Below the pieces are notes generated by a model, which saw only the letters and a program-made list of their open reading frames with translations, ran no database searches and was not told the origin of the DNA. Source: Coemansia sp. RSA 1200 (Eukaryota; Kickxellomycota; Kickxellomycetes; Kickxellales; Kickxellaceae). Taken from it: a DNA stretch of 64,000 nucleotides. This document shows positions 36,337 to 48,500 of the stretch, piece by piece; within the stretch, counting starts at the first letter, position 1, and each line of letters starts with the position of its first letter. The translations under genes were made by a program, and so were the position numbers. The stretch is from NCBI GenBank assembly GCA_027578915.1, contig JANBTT010000016.1, positions 1-64,000 on the forward strand, written 5' to 3'.

Positions 36337-37584
36337 CTAGCAGCTGTTAAGAACACTAAAATCGAATTTCGGAGTGTAGTTGTTAGTGAAAACACCAAAG
36401 TTCTGCTCCGATTGAACAGCATTCTTTTTCCAATCAGCGTTCTTGGCCTCAAAGTAGAAGTAGTTGTACCCAGCAGCCTGTGCAGCGCACTTGAACTTCT
36501 TTGCATAAGAGATTTCGTTGGCCAGAGTGAGTGGGCTGGGACCGGTGTTTCCGGCAGATGACCAGCCGCTCTCGCCAAACCGCACAGGCTTGCCGCCAGC
36601 GACATTGGCCTTGACGGTGTTGGCACGCTGGATGACCGACGCAACCGACGCATCGATGTTTGAGAATGAGCCATCAAAGATCGAGTAGACATTGATTTGC
36701 ACAATGTCAGAGGCATCGGCCATTCCCTTGGTGAAGTGGGCATCTTGGTCGGTGGTGTAGACGGGGATGCTGCCCAGACCAGCTGCCTTCAAGCGGCTGC
36801 GAGCAGTGTTGATGTAGCCGATCAGCGTACCTTCAGTCATTCCTTTCGAGATCTCCTCATTGCCAACTGACACGCCCTTGATTAGATCTGCTCCGTACTG
36901 CTTGGCAACCGCAATAAGCTCTGTTATTTCCGCATCAGCGCGACTTGCACCGTCAGTAACCCAGATACCGGCGTGGATGCCAAGTCCCAGGTTGGCGTTC
37001 TTGATTGCTTGTGCCGCGTTACGTAACTGGGAGCAATCCGTTGAATACAGACGAATGTTACTTGTGACTCCCACAACCGTCTTGAGATTTGAGGTAACAG
37101 TTGCAAGGTCAGGGCAAGACCCATCGGTGTTGTAAGGCGACCAGTCAAGGCCCCACAGGGCTTTTCCGCCAGAACCAGACTCTTCGCCGACAGGTGGTGA
37201 AGTTTCGGCTTCGGTTTCGGTTTCAGGTTCGGGTGCAGGGGCGTCGGGTGCTGATGAAGGAGAAAGAGGTGCTTCTGATGTAGAAGATGGGGTTGGTGTG
37301 GGTGTAGGTGTTGGCGTGGGTGTTATTTCGGGTGCAGGTGTCGACTCAACAATGGTGGCCGGCGGGGCTACGGGTGGAACAGAAGTATACTGCTGTGCGG
37401 AGAACAGGGATTCCCAGTCAACGGTGTCTGCATTCACGGATCCTGCCGAGTACTGGATATCGATGGGACTGTTTCCAGTGATAATCAGAGCATCGCCCAA
37501 CTGTTGAGGAACTGGGGATGCCGAGACAAGCATGCTGCTTGTGGCCAGCACTGCTGTCATGAAAGAGCTAACTGAAACCCGCAT
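36337..37584 (-). CDS. Secreted GH17 beta-1,3-glucanase, paralogue 2
   Basis: This 415-residue protein has signal peptide MRVSVSSFMTAVLATSSMLVSA and a short Pro/Thr linker (TPTPTPTPTPSST). The GH17 domain begins near residue 140 with LWGLDWSPYNTDGSCPD. Catalytic Glu residues are in SVGNEE (near 242) and FGESGW (near 337). The catalytic domain is close to paralogue 1 and shares long stretches without a base change. It lacks paralogue 1's acidic repeat region. Cell-wall glucan remodelling is the likely role. Confidence 0.93.
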   Translation of the reverse strand: MRVSVSSFMTAVLATSSMLVSASPVPQQLGDALIITGNSPIDIQYSAGSVNADTVDWESLFSAQQYTSVPPVAPPATIVESTPAPEITPTPTPTPTPTPSSTSEAPLSPSSAPDAPAPEPETETEAETSPPVGEESGSGGKALWGLDWSPYNTDGSCPDLATVTSNLKTVVGVTSNIRLYSTDCSQLRNAAQAIKNANLGLGIHAGIWVTDGASRADAEITELIAVAKQYGADLIKGVSVGNEEISKGMTEGTLIGYINTARSRLKAAGLGSIPVYTTDQDAHFTKGMADASDIVQINVYSIFDGSFSNIDASVASVIQRANTVKANVAGGKPVRFGESGWSSAGNTGPSPLTLANEISYAKKFKCAAQAAGYNYFYFEAKNADWKKNAVQSEQNFGVFTNNYTPKFDFSVLNSC

Positions 37585-40500
37585 GTCTTTCTGTTTATCT
37601 CAAAAGAAAGGTGAATCGAGGGATGTAAACGAAATAAAGGAAATGGTGCAAATGAGGACCAGCCTACTAAGATTGTTAGCAATATTGCGGTTTGTTTGTT
37701 GGAAAGGGGATAAGATTACGAGACAAAAAAGAACAGACGAAAGAAGGAGGAGGAGGAGGAGTAGGATGTTAAATGTTTTAAAATGGTCCAAACTCAACAG
37801 CAGAAGAAAGGATGAATAAAACAAATGACGAATGCAAACACCAACTAGGAAAAACTAAAGGAAAAACACAGGCCTTGTGTACAGAAACGACTTGTCACTT
37901 GGCTTGGATTATTTAGATATTAGAAGGACTGATAGAAAAATGGTCTATCAGCTGAAAAATGTGAGTGGGCTGTGTTTTTTTTTTTTGCATTTGAATTTTG
38001 AGAAAAGGCAACATGCCAAGCGGGCCCATCCTTTTTTTGCTCTTTTTGAAAAGTAATTTGCATGCAAATCCCATGTATCTTTGTTTCCCTTTGTATTCTT
38101 GCTGCTCAATGAAATTCGGCTTTGTAAGAATCATTTGCTTCGTTTTAGCGCCATCCGCCAACAGGATGCTCTTTTTCTTGCTAAACAACCACACATTTTT
38201 AGCAGTCTTATAGGCAAAAAAAAGTTAAATTGTTTCAGGATACGTGCTCTTCACGCGAGTCTTCTTATTAAACTCATTACGTACATTTGAATTCTTTTTC
38301 AAGTTAGAGTTTTCTTACCAACCCTGCCACTTGTGACAATAAAAATTTCTCCCGCGTGGTTTTTTTTCCCTCAACACACCTGACAAACCAGAATACAAAC
38401 ACACATGCCCAACCGCCCTCGGATGATTCTCTACACAGTCAAAACATTGCTCTTTCAAAAAAGAAGGCAAAGCAAAAACGAAACAGTGAGAATGAGCCGT
38501 TCATTTCCACGCTTTTTATTTGGGAAAATCAATGCGGAGCGAGAAAGAGAAGGCGAACGGCCTAGAGCCACTGTGCCGGTTTAATCGATCTGCATGTGGT
38601 CCCCCCATTGTTGTTGCTTCTCTCACTGAGCTGCTTGTTCTTTCTTACACAGTTGGTATGGTTTCTACATTATGTTGCATAAGGGGGTTGGTCGTGTGTG
38701 AAGCAGTGAAATATTTTTATTTTCAGCAAAGGACATCATATCTCTCACACTTTTTTCCAAAAGCAAACTGTTTTCTGCATACCCAACCCAAACTGTATTG
38801 CCTGTTTTTACACATCCCTTGCATTTGCCAACATTTCTTTATTTCCGAAATGACACACTGCCCCTATTCTTATTTCTTAACAAAAGGAATGTGTTTCACT
38901 TTGCACAAGATTTCGCTTTGCCTTCTCATTTCAAGCGCACATGCTCAGAATGTGATTCCCTGTTCGAGGAAACTGTTGTAAAAGCATGTCATATATTAGA
39001 ACTAATACTAGACCTACTGATACTAAAAACATTAGATCTGACAAAATAACTAAGAAAAGCCCTCGTACGGCCCACTAAAGCGCCCAAATATGAAAGACAT
39101 AGACAAGAATACTTGCCTGCGTACCAATGCTTATCTTTTCATTTGGGCAACCTTGCAGCATAGGCCATATTACGAATTGTTGGTAGAAAAAGAGTATACA
39201 TATAGTCCACATAAGCCTGCTTATACCAAGCGGCTGTGAATGATAAATGCAAGGTCAGAAAAGCCACGCCATTGTCTGTGGTCTTTATTTTTTGCACTTG
39301 TACTTCTGTGGCATCACAATAAAATGAGTATCTGCGCAACCGACATCAAAGTACATGATATATTTGCTCAGCCTAACTACTCTGAGCCACTGACATATGT
39401 ATACTAGCTTGACGTATTTGGTTTAAATACCTTAGGTGGTGGTGGTGGTGGTGATTCGTCACGGGTTCTCTTTTTGTCATTGGCGGAGCCCTTGGTGTCC
39501 TTGACGGATCCTGTCATAGTGAAAAGGTGCTTGTTAAAACAGCAGATATGTGCTAATGCAATAGTTCTGTGCTATGCAAAGTAAACAGTTTAGATGGAAG
39601 CAAACTTGAAAGTAAGGTATAAAGCGCTGTGCGAAATAAGCAGGAGAAAAAGGGGGAGTAAATGGAGCTGTTGAGCAAAACGAAAAAGATGGGCTTTATA
39701 TTGCGACCAATTTCAATCCATGTATGCCTTCATCAGAAATATACAAAGACTTTTCTTTCTACGTATTTTTCGTTGACTGGGCAGCAATCAACAGCCAAAG
39801 AAAATAGAAATGTTCCGAAAGAACAGCCAACGTCTCCCACTCTCTCATTTCCATATGTATCATCTGCTTGAAATTTTTGTTGTTTTTTAGCCCTCAGCTG
39901 TTCACTTTGTCTCATTATCGTATGTGTCGGAGGTTTGGCCGGCCTTTTTGCGCAAGAATGCCAGCATTTATTTTGTAGGAAAAATATATTTTAGCCAAAC
40001 ATTCGGGTATAGCCGTGTAAAATCCCGTCATTATATCTGCTGTTTCTCGTTCGTCTTTAGGTTGCAACCAAACATGTCTTTTTGGCCATGATACCCTGCA
40101 TCCAGCAACAAATCTCACATTGTTTAACAACTAGAACTGCGTTAGCATATGCAATAGCTTTGGGCATATTACGTAAAATTCAAGATAAAATATGGCTAGT
40201 CGGAGGTGCATGGATCCCTCAAGTCAACCATTTTGGCTGTGAACGACCCGTGGCGTTGGGGTCTCAATTCCGCTCCCCTTTCTCCCTATTTTAAATCCCC
40301 GAAAGCTTACTCACTTTTCTCTCTCTCTTTTTCTGATAATGCCATGCGGCCGTAGAAATAGGCGGAATGAATAAGGAATCCACTGATATACGACAATACT
40401 CATATTCATCGGACAATTTCTCTTTTTTTCAGTGGTAGTCATTTCCAGTCAGCGGGAGAATGTTTCCAGGCCGCAGCATGTTGAAACCCCGCCAGTCTAT

Positions 40501-40808
40501 TTCCTTTTGTTGGAAATATGCATGAATTATGTTGCCTCAATCTGATACACTACTTTTTTTAGTTTGCAGCACATTATGCATCGAGTTCCAAAAGATGAGC
40601 AAGCAGTAAATTCCAGCTATCTTTTTTTTTCTGCATTCAGCGAAATAAGGCACGGCCATTTCCTTACCGCTGACTGGGAACGGGCCTGATATTCAGCCTA
40701 AATTTTTGTTGGGTTCCACATTTGTTTGGGGAAGGGGAGGTGGGGGTGGAGGGTTTCATATTTCATACCCCCTTTTTGGTTATAGTAAGTTGGCAGATAT
40801 CAACAACC
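37585..40808. other. Gene-poor 3.2-kb stretch
   Basis: This is AT-rich, T-run-rich DNA between GH17 paralogues 2 and 3. The only frame I find suggestive is the 37-codon ORF at 39404-39517. Other frames have low-complexity Phe/Leu/Ser composition. Confidence 0.5.
39404..39517 (-). CDS. Candidate micropeptide with proline run
   Basis: This 37-codon ORF starts MTGSVKDTKGSANDKKRTRD and continues ESPPPPPPKVFKPN. The six prolines come from a (GGT)n run on the plus strand. Its composition is balanced compared with the surrounding AT-rich DNA. AAG|GTATTT could also be a splice donor, making this exon 1 of an unseen gene. No family is recognised. Confidence 0.25.
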   Translation of the reverse strand: MTGSVKDTKGSANDKKRTRDESPPPPPPKVFKPNTSS

Positions 40809-42158
40809 TTAGCAGGTATCAAGAAGCCCAAAATCGAACTTTGGATTGAACCCCGAATCAAATATCCCAAAGCTCTGGGTAGCCAGGGAGGCGCCAGCCT
40901 TCCATCTCGCATCTTTGGCCTCAAAGTAAAAGTAATCGAGTCCGGCCGCCTCGATGGCACACTTGAATCCGCGAGCAAATGAGATCTCGCTACCGATAGT
41001 CAGGGGGCTGGGACCAATGTCCCCGGCAGACGACCATCCGCACTCGCCAATCCGGACAGGCTTCCCGCCAGCCACACCGTCCTTCACCGCGTTTGCCCGC
41101 TGAACAACAGATGCCACAGACGCACCGATGCTGGTGTACACGGTGTCGTAGACCGTGTATATGTTGACCTGCACCACGTCGGAGGCCTCCGCCATGGCCG
41201 GCGAGAACATCGAATCCACCTCGGTGGTGTACACGGGGATCCCGCCCAGCCCCTCTTGCTGTAACCGCAGCCTCACGCTGTTTATGTACCCGACAAGCAC
41301 ATCCTCGGCCATACCGTTGAACCTGTCCTCATTGCCCACCGACACACCCTTGATAAGCCCGGTTCCAAATGTCTTGGCCACCGAAACGAACTCCTCAAGG
41401 TCTGACTCCATCCGCTCAGGGCCGGCCGTAAGCCAAATCCCAGCGTAGATGCCCAGGGCAAGATTGGCGGCACCGATGGCCTGCACCGCGTTCCGCAGCT
41501 GTGAGCAGTCGGTGGAGTACAGACGGATGTTGCTGGCAACCGTGGAAACCCTTTGCAGCTGCCAGGTAACGGTGCCGAGGTCGGGGCACGAGCCATCGTC
41601 GTTGTACGGCGAGTAATTCAGTCCCCACAGCGCCCTGCTGCTTTTTGCAGTTCCATTACCAGAGTCGTCAACATTGCTTTCACCAGAACCAGCCGCCTGC
41701 AATATGGAGCTCGCATCAGACGCCACCGCTGGAGCTGGAGCTGAAGAAACAGCCAAATAGTCAGTGGTCTGCAAAGTTCCTTCCAAAAATGCTGAACTTT
41801 CTTGAGCAGGCGCTACAGTTGGAATAGAACTAGTAGCCCCTTCGTCCACAGGGTGCGGGACGAGGGGGACGGTGTTTTTTGAGAACGAGATGGCTTCGCC
41901 ATAGTAGTTGCCATCGGCGGCTGCCACGCTTTCTGTGCCCGCTTCCCCGCTACCAAAGTAGCTCTGGGCAGACACCGCAGCCTCCGAGTCAACCGGATCC
42001 GCCTTCGCCATCTGCAGAACCACGCCAAGCACCGCGCTCGTGAGGATAGCCGTGAGCACCAGCACCACGGCGCAGTTTATCAGAGTGTCCCTTTTCAGTC
42101 TTCGAACACTGTGTCCGCAGAACACGCTGCCTGTCGCTCCAGACTGTTTGGCGGCCAT
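40809..42158 (-). CDS. Membrane-anchored GH17 beta-1,3-glucanase, paralogue 3
   Basis: This 449-residue GH17 protein has no cleavable signal peptide. About 24 N-terminal residues with basic RRLKRD precede a hydrophobic segment (INCAVVLVLTAILTSAVLGV), which predicts a type II membrane anchor with the enzyme outside. The catalytic domain starts near residue 173 (LWGLNYSPYNDDGSCPD). Catalytic Glu residues lie in SVGNED and IGECGW. Third positions are GC-rich, unlike paralogues 1 and 2. It sits head-to-tail with GCN1, 395 bp downstream of it. A role in building or trimming glucan at the plasma membrane is an inference. Confidence 0.9.
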   Translation of the reverse strand: MAAKQSGATGSVFCGHSVRRLKRDTLINCAVVLVLTAILTSAVLGVVLQMAKADPVDSEAAVSAQSYFGSGEAGTESVAAADGNYYGEAISFSKNTVPLVPHPVDEGATSSIPTVAPAQESSAFLEGTLQTTDYLAVSSAPAPAVASDASSILQAAGSGESNVDDSGNGTAKSSRALWGLNYSPYNDDGSCPDLGTVTWQLQRVSTVASNIRLYSTDCSQLRNAVQAIGAANLALGIYAGIWLTAGPERMESDLEEFVSVAKTFGTGLIKGVSVGNEDRFNGMAEDVLVGYINSVRLRLQQEGLGGIPVYTTEVDSMFSPAMAEASDVVQVNIYTVYDTVYTSIGASVASVVQRANAVKDGVAGGKPVRIGECGWSSAGDIGPSPLTIGSEISFARGFKCAIEAAGLDYFYFEAKDARWKAGASLATQSFGIFDSGFNPKFDFGLLDTC

Positions 42159-42553
42159 TCGGGACCGTTATTCAAGCCGGTTGTCTGGTGGATAGCTATT
42201 TTGTATTTCTCGTAAAAAAAAAAAAAAAAAAAAAGTTGGCAATGTATTATTATTAACGTAGTATGTAAATTGTAATATGGTTTTAAATACACGAAATAAA
42301 ACAAAACCATGTCGCTAACTCGTGGCAACGAGCAGAACAGGTAAACGAAAGACTGCAAAGTACAACAACACCCTTTCTCGTCGTTAGGCTTTATACCAAC
42401 ATCTCCTATTGCACTTTCTGGAGCCATTGGACATTGCACACACACAAGAAAAAGACATTACCAAAGCGGGGTGTAAAGTAGGCATATTTCTTTATGTTTG
42501 TAAAAACGAAAAAAAAAAAACCTAACAATCGATACACTTTCTGCTCCCAGCAG
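42159..42553. promoter_or_regulatory. Spacer between GCN1 stop and GH17 paralogue 3 start
   Basis: This is AT-rich with an A20-type run near 42213 on the plus strand. It must hold the GCN1 terminator and the promoter of GH17 paralogue 3. No other signal is seen. Confidence 0.4.
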
Positions 42554-45500
42554 TTAGATGTCAGCAGCAGTGGACTCACCATCACCACCGCTGACCAGAG
42601 AAAGGTTACCAGCATCGTCGTCGTCGTCGTCGCTAACATAGTCGAGCTCGCGCGTAGCATCAGCCAGCTTGCTCATCACACGACGATGGTAGTCCAAGAC
42701 GGTCTTCCCGGCATCGGACTCGGGCCCACCAACATTAGCAACATAACTGTTCAGGCCGTCCAAGCTGCCCTCGAAGGATTCGCCGACCGCTTCTTGTTCA
42801 TCCGCCGCCGCAGGCACTCGTGCCAGCCGCAACGCATAGAGCACGCAGCGCTCGGCGGCCAGCTTGACGGGGATATTGCGGTTACGCACGAGGGCAACAG
42901 CAGCGCCCACGACGGAGTCGCGGATAGGTTCGACGGTCTCGCGGAACCTGTGTTTCGCCAGGGCCTTGAGCGCCAGAAGCGCGGCCTGCAGCACATCGTT
43001 ATCAAACCCGCCATTGTTGTGTTGGTCAGCACCCAGGGACACCACACGCACCAGCGCCTGGCACATCTGCAGCGCAATAGGCGAGTCCCCGGGGAGAATG
43101 GCCGACGCCCCACGGGGGGGCAGCAGCATGTTCTTTGCCACGCCAGCAGCCTGCAACGCAGCCTGCCCGACAGCTTCGCCGGCACCGCCGCCGCCGGTTC
43201 TGGGCGTCAGCGCACGATCGACACAGGCGCTGATCTTCAGCTGCAGCTCGGAGGACTCTCTCGCGAGTCCCGGAGCCTGGGCCAGCACAGCGGCCAGGAA
43301 CTCCATCTTCAGCCCCTGCACGAGTCCCGAGTCACCACCCGCCCCAGCAGCAGACGCAGGGTCGGCAGGTGGGGCAACGATCGCATGCTGCACAACCATC
43401 CGGGCGGCCAGGTCGGCGGGGAGGATGGAGCACAGCCCACCGAACGCCCTGCTCCGCAGTGCGCGCCAGCGGTAGTCGGAGTTGGCAGCCGACGAGCCAA
43501 GCGAGGAGAACTCGTTGCGCGCAAGAACAGCGGCCTCAAGCGTCTGCATGCTGGCCGGGGACAACGACGAGGCGCCGGGGGCCCGGAACACCGCGCAAAC
43601 GGCCTTCAGGACAGCCATGCGCATGCCAGGATCGTCGGCAGCGCCGCCTGCTTGCTGCTGTTTGGAAAGCCCGGCGGTCAGCTCGGCAACCAGCGGATCG
43701 AGCCTGGTCTGCAGCGGGATCAGCGCAGCCAGCGCCGCGGCCGCCCGCTGGCGCACAATGTCGTCCGGCTCAGACAGGGCGCGCACAAAGGTGCGCTGCA
43801 GCTGCGGGAGGAACGGACGCATAAGCGCGGGCACCTGGGCGAGAAGAAGGCCGAGCGTCGACAGGATGGCGGCCTTGACGTTGGGCGGGTTGCGGTCGCC
43901 GACAATGCGGATCAGGGGGCCGGTGATGCCGGTGGCAAACAGACGCAGCGCCGACGGAGCGGTGAACCTCACGAGGCGCGCCATCCCGCGCACGGCGCGC
44001 TCCTTCGTGTCGGGGGAGCCGGTGAGCAGGCCCTGCGCGTAGATCGGCAGCAGGGGCGCGATGCCCTTGGGCAGATCGAAGCCCGGCATCGTCGGCCGGG
44101 TGCGCGGCAGCAGCTGGTCGGTGGCATGCTGCACGGCGCGGCTGACGGGGCCGACATAGCCGTCGTAATCGTCCTTCGGGATGGTGCGGCACAGCGCATC
44201 CAGCGCAGCCCACGCGGCACGCACCGCGTGCGGAGACGGCGCAGCCAGGAGATCAATGAGGATGCGCAGCCAGTCGGCAACATGCGCACCGAGCACCGAG
44301 CGGCCGCGCGCGGCGGAGCTGGGCCCAAACGCCTTGCACAGCGCCTCCATTGCAAAGCAGGCCTCGGCCACGCGCGACGCGTCCTGCGGCGCCGCTGCCA
44401 GATCAACGCCCTCGCCCACCCTGGCCATCTCGTGGAACTTGAGCATCAGCGTCTCCAGCGTGGCCTCGTCGGCCGCGGCCTGGCCAACAACCACACGCAC
44501 GGTCTCGCGCAGCGCATCCTCGGCCTCGCCGTCGCCGGCCGCGTGGTGGATCGGCAGCGACTCGAACACCGCCGCCAGGATGTGCGGCAGCCGCCTGCCA
44601 AGCACGCCGCCGCCGCCGCCTCCGCTCGACACCTGGATCAGCGACGCCAGGGCGCGCGCGTTGAAGGCGCTGACGGGCCGCGCAGTCAGCGTGGGGATCA
44701 GCACCGGGAACACAGCGCTGGCGCGCACAGCCATCAGCTCGCGCAGCGCCTCCAGCGCGCCGGCAGCGTCGATGCCATCGAGATCGCCGCCCACAAGCGC
44801 TCCGCCGTCGCGCTGCGTCAGGGCAGCGAGCAGCGGCGGCACCACAGCGTCGACGGCGCGCGGACCAACGGCCTGCTGCAGCGCATTGAAAGCCGCAGCG
44901 GCCGCCTCGCGCACCGCGGCATCGTCGTCGCACAGGCCGCGCCGGACAAGCGGCACCATGGCGTCGGCGTAGTCGTCGACGTACGCCTTGCCGGTGGAGT
45001 GCAGGATCTCCGCCAGCCCAACAAACACGCCGTGCCGCACGCCGCTGCCAGCGCCGCCGCCGGTAGCCGACAGCGCCTTCCTGAGAATCGGCACCACGCG
45101 CGACATCACGGCCTCGCCCAGCTTGTGCACCAGGTCGCCCAGCGTGCGCGCAGCCGACGTGCGGCGGTCGTAGGCGGCGGACGAGAGGCCGGCAAGCACG
45201 ATCTCCATGATGCTGGACAAGCACTCGCGCACGGTGCGCGGCGTGTTGTGCACGATGCTCTTCCACACGCCAAACGACGCCTGCCGCACCAGCGCAGACA
45301 CATCGCTGCGCGCCACGTACAGCGCTGCAAGCACCGCCTGGCACCGGTCGGCGCCCAGCTTCTCGTTCAGCACCTCGCGCAGGTTGCTGCTGATGGCGGC
45401 CTCCTCCTCGGCCTCGTTGTCGGCTTCATCCCCGTCCCCATCCACATCCACGCCGCCGGCCGCCTCCGCACCGTCGCTGTCCTCGCCGTGCGCGGCGAAG

Positions 45501-48500
45501 AACAGCTCGCGCGCAGCCTCGCGGTCGCGCTCCGCCTGCTTGCCGGTGATCCCGGCCATGCGGTACAGGAACTCGCCGAGCAGCTCGATCGACGACTGGC
45601 GGATGCGCCAGAGCGCGTGGCCGAGCGCAGCAAGCAGCTCGGGCAGAATCACGTCGGCCGCCGACACGGAGTACGACACAACCAGGATGCGGCCGGCGCG
45701 CATCGCAGCCACGCGCACCAGCTCGTTCTCGTCCGCCAGCCCCGCGAGCACCGGCGCCAGGACCTGCGGCAGGAACCGGCGGAACTCGTCGCCAAACGTC
45801 GTTGGCAGGTATATCAGCAGCGTCATGAATCCCTCGCGCACCGGCACCTGCGCCGCGCCGTTGCAGCTGGCCAGCACCTCGGGCAGCAGACCCTCCAGCC
45901 GCCCGACTCCCACGCCGGCAAGCACCTCCGACAGGCCCTGTGCGGCGCCGGCGCGATCGACGCCCGACGCATCGCCGCCCTTCAGCACCTTGATCAGATC
46001 GGCCACCAGGCTCGGGAACTGCTCCTCGCCCAGCCGCTGCACCAGCGACCCGAGCGCCTTGGCCGCCGTGGCCCGCGCCTCGGGAACCGGATCCACCAGC
46101 ACGCCGCGCACAAGCGGAACCAGCGACCCGAGATAGGGCGCCAGATCCTTCGGATCCGTCAGCGTGGCCATCGAGCCCATGATCTGCGCGGCGCTGCGCT
46201 TGGTGGACGCGTTGCGCTCGCGCATGCCGCGCTCCAGCACCGGCACCACAAGCGCCAGCGACGGCGCGTCCACGTAGTGCACAAACGCCGTGTGCAGCAG
46301 CGTGCGCAGCGCGGCGTCGGTCTGCTGCGCCGGGTCGTCGAGCGCCGCCAGAATCGCCGGCACGATCGCCTGGATCTCGGGGTTGTGGATGACGTCGCCG
46401 AAGCGCAGCAGCGCCTGCCGCGCCGCCGCCGACACCTGGCCGTGCGTGTCCGTCAGCGCCTCGATGATGCTGGGCACCACGCGCGGCAGCGATGTCGACA
46501 GCTGCTTGGGCGCGCAGAACGCCATCGACCCAAGCATCTCAACGCTTCCTTTCTTCGTCCGCCACTGGTCGGCGCCCAGCCCGGCAAGCGCCGCCGGCAG
46601 CACCAGCTTGACGCCGTGGCCGCTGATGCTGCCCATGATTGCGCGCGCCGTGTCCAGCGCCGCCTCGCGCACATCGCCGCTGCCGTCGCCAAACAGCTCC
46701 AGCAGCTGCGGGATGAACTGGATCACGTACGGCTCAAACAGCCGCCCCACCGTGCTGGCCAGCGTCTCGTACGCAAACAGCGCGCCCTGCCGCTGCTGCT
46801 GCGTCTGGGCGCGCTTGTCCTCGCACGCCGCGCGCAGCCGGTCGATGACGCCGTACCGCTTCAGCGCCGCCAGTCCGCGCCCGCGCACCAGGCCGGCCAG
46901 CCCAAACGCGCCGCCGCGCCGGTCCGAGTACTTGGCGCCATCGAGCGTGCGGCCCAGCACCGCCTCCACCAGCGCGGCAAACTTGGGCTCGTCGATGCGT
47001 TTGGCCAGCGGCGGCAGGCAGTCGCCGACGGCGCTCTGCACGGCCTCGGACGGCGTGGCCAGCGTCGCCACCAGCCGGTCAACCGCATCCGCCACGCGCG
47101 CGTCGTTCTCGCCGCCGCCGGGCAGGTGCTGCGCGAGCCGGCCGAGCAGAACCACCACGCCCTCGCGGATCCGGTCGTACGCAACCGTCCGGCGGTCCCG
47201 CTCCGCCAGGAAGCGCTCGAGCGTCGGCATCAGCTGCGCCGACCACCGGGTCCCGTGCTCCAGCGACACCGCGCGCGCGCCCGCCGCCAGCATGTGCGCC
47301 CGCACCGGCTCCGACCGCTCGCCCAGCACGCCGTCCTCCACCAGGAACCGGATCACCGCGTTGACCTGGTCCGCCGTGCCCAGCTCCGGCGCCAGGTGGT
47401 GCAGCGCATCGGCCACCGCCACGCGCGGCTCCGCCGTGTCTGCGCGGTTCTGCGTGCCGGCCACAACGATCCCGTACTCGTCGTACTCCGGCTCCAGCGA
47501 CACGTGCCACGCAGAGTACGCGCGCATCAGCTCGTCCAGCGCAACTGCAACCATGGCTGCTCCGTCCTCCCCATCGCCGCCTTGCTCGCGCGCCTCGCGG
47601 ACTGCCAGGCCAATGGAGCGCGCCGCGCAGCTCCGGACCTCGCTGGCTGCGCTGCCCAGCAGCGGAACAAGCCCGGCCACCAGCGCCGGCACCGCCTCCA
47701 TGCCGTTGTCGGCCCACAGGGCCTGCGCAAGCTCCGCGTTCTGCTCGAGCGCAACAGTCTCGGACCCACGGCCGCCCACATTGGCCCACAGCGGCGCCGA
47801 ATACTCCAGGCCCGTCAGATCCACGTAGTCGAGCGCCAGGAGGCACGCGCCGCGCACCGCGCTGTCTGGCTGCACAAGCCCGGCGAGCAGCGCATCGCGC
47901 TCGAGCGGAGTGTCGGAGCCCTCCATCTCCTCAGCCATCTTGACCATCGTGTCGCGGCAGCCGGCAAGCAGCGCGGGCTGCGTGGCCATCACCAGCACCA
48001 TCAAGTCAAGCATCTCCTTGCGCGGCATCGCCTCGACGTTGCCAAAGTGCGCGTGGAACGAAAGCAGCGCCACCGCCATCGACAGCTGCTCCGACGCGCT
48101 GTCCATCTGCGCATACTCGTCGTGCTCCTCCACGACGCCCCTCTTCTTCGGCACGCGCTTGCCCCACCCGCCAAGCTCCGCCGTCGCCTGCATGAAGGGG
48201 AGCAGGAAGTTGAACCCTGCCGGCGGCAGCGGCGATGCCTCGCAGTTCACGCGCAGCCGGTAGTACACGCGCGTCGCCAGACTCTCCATCGACTCGCGCA
48301 TCCAGTTGTCGGGAACAACGGACTCGAACCCGCGCGCGCGCAGAAGCCCCATCGCCAGAGGCAAACGCATGTCGGCGTCAAGCCCGTCGGCCACGCCGGC
48401 CAGCGCAACCATCGTGGCCACGATCCCGGGCCCCGCGAGCTCGCGCGCCACGGCGCCGCCGCCGATGACCGCGCGCTTCACAACGATGCGCACCAGCGCC

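Noticed and set aside
39139..39339. 66-codon minus-strand ORF as exon 2 of the 39404-39517 micro-ORF
   Set aside because: The available donor and acceptor give the wrong phase and lead to a quick stop.
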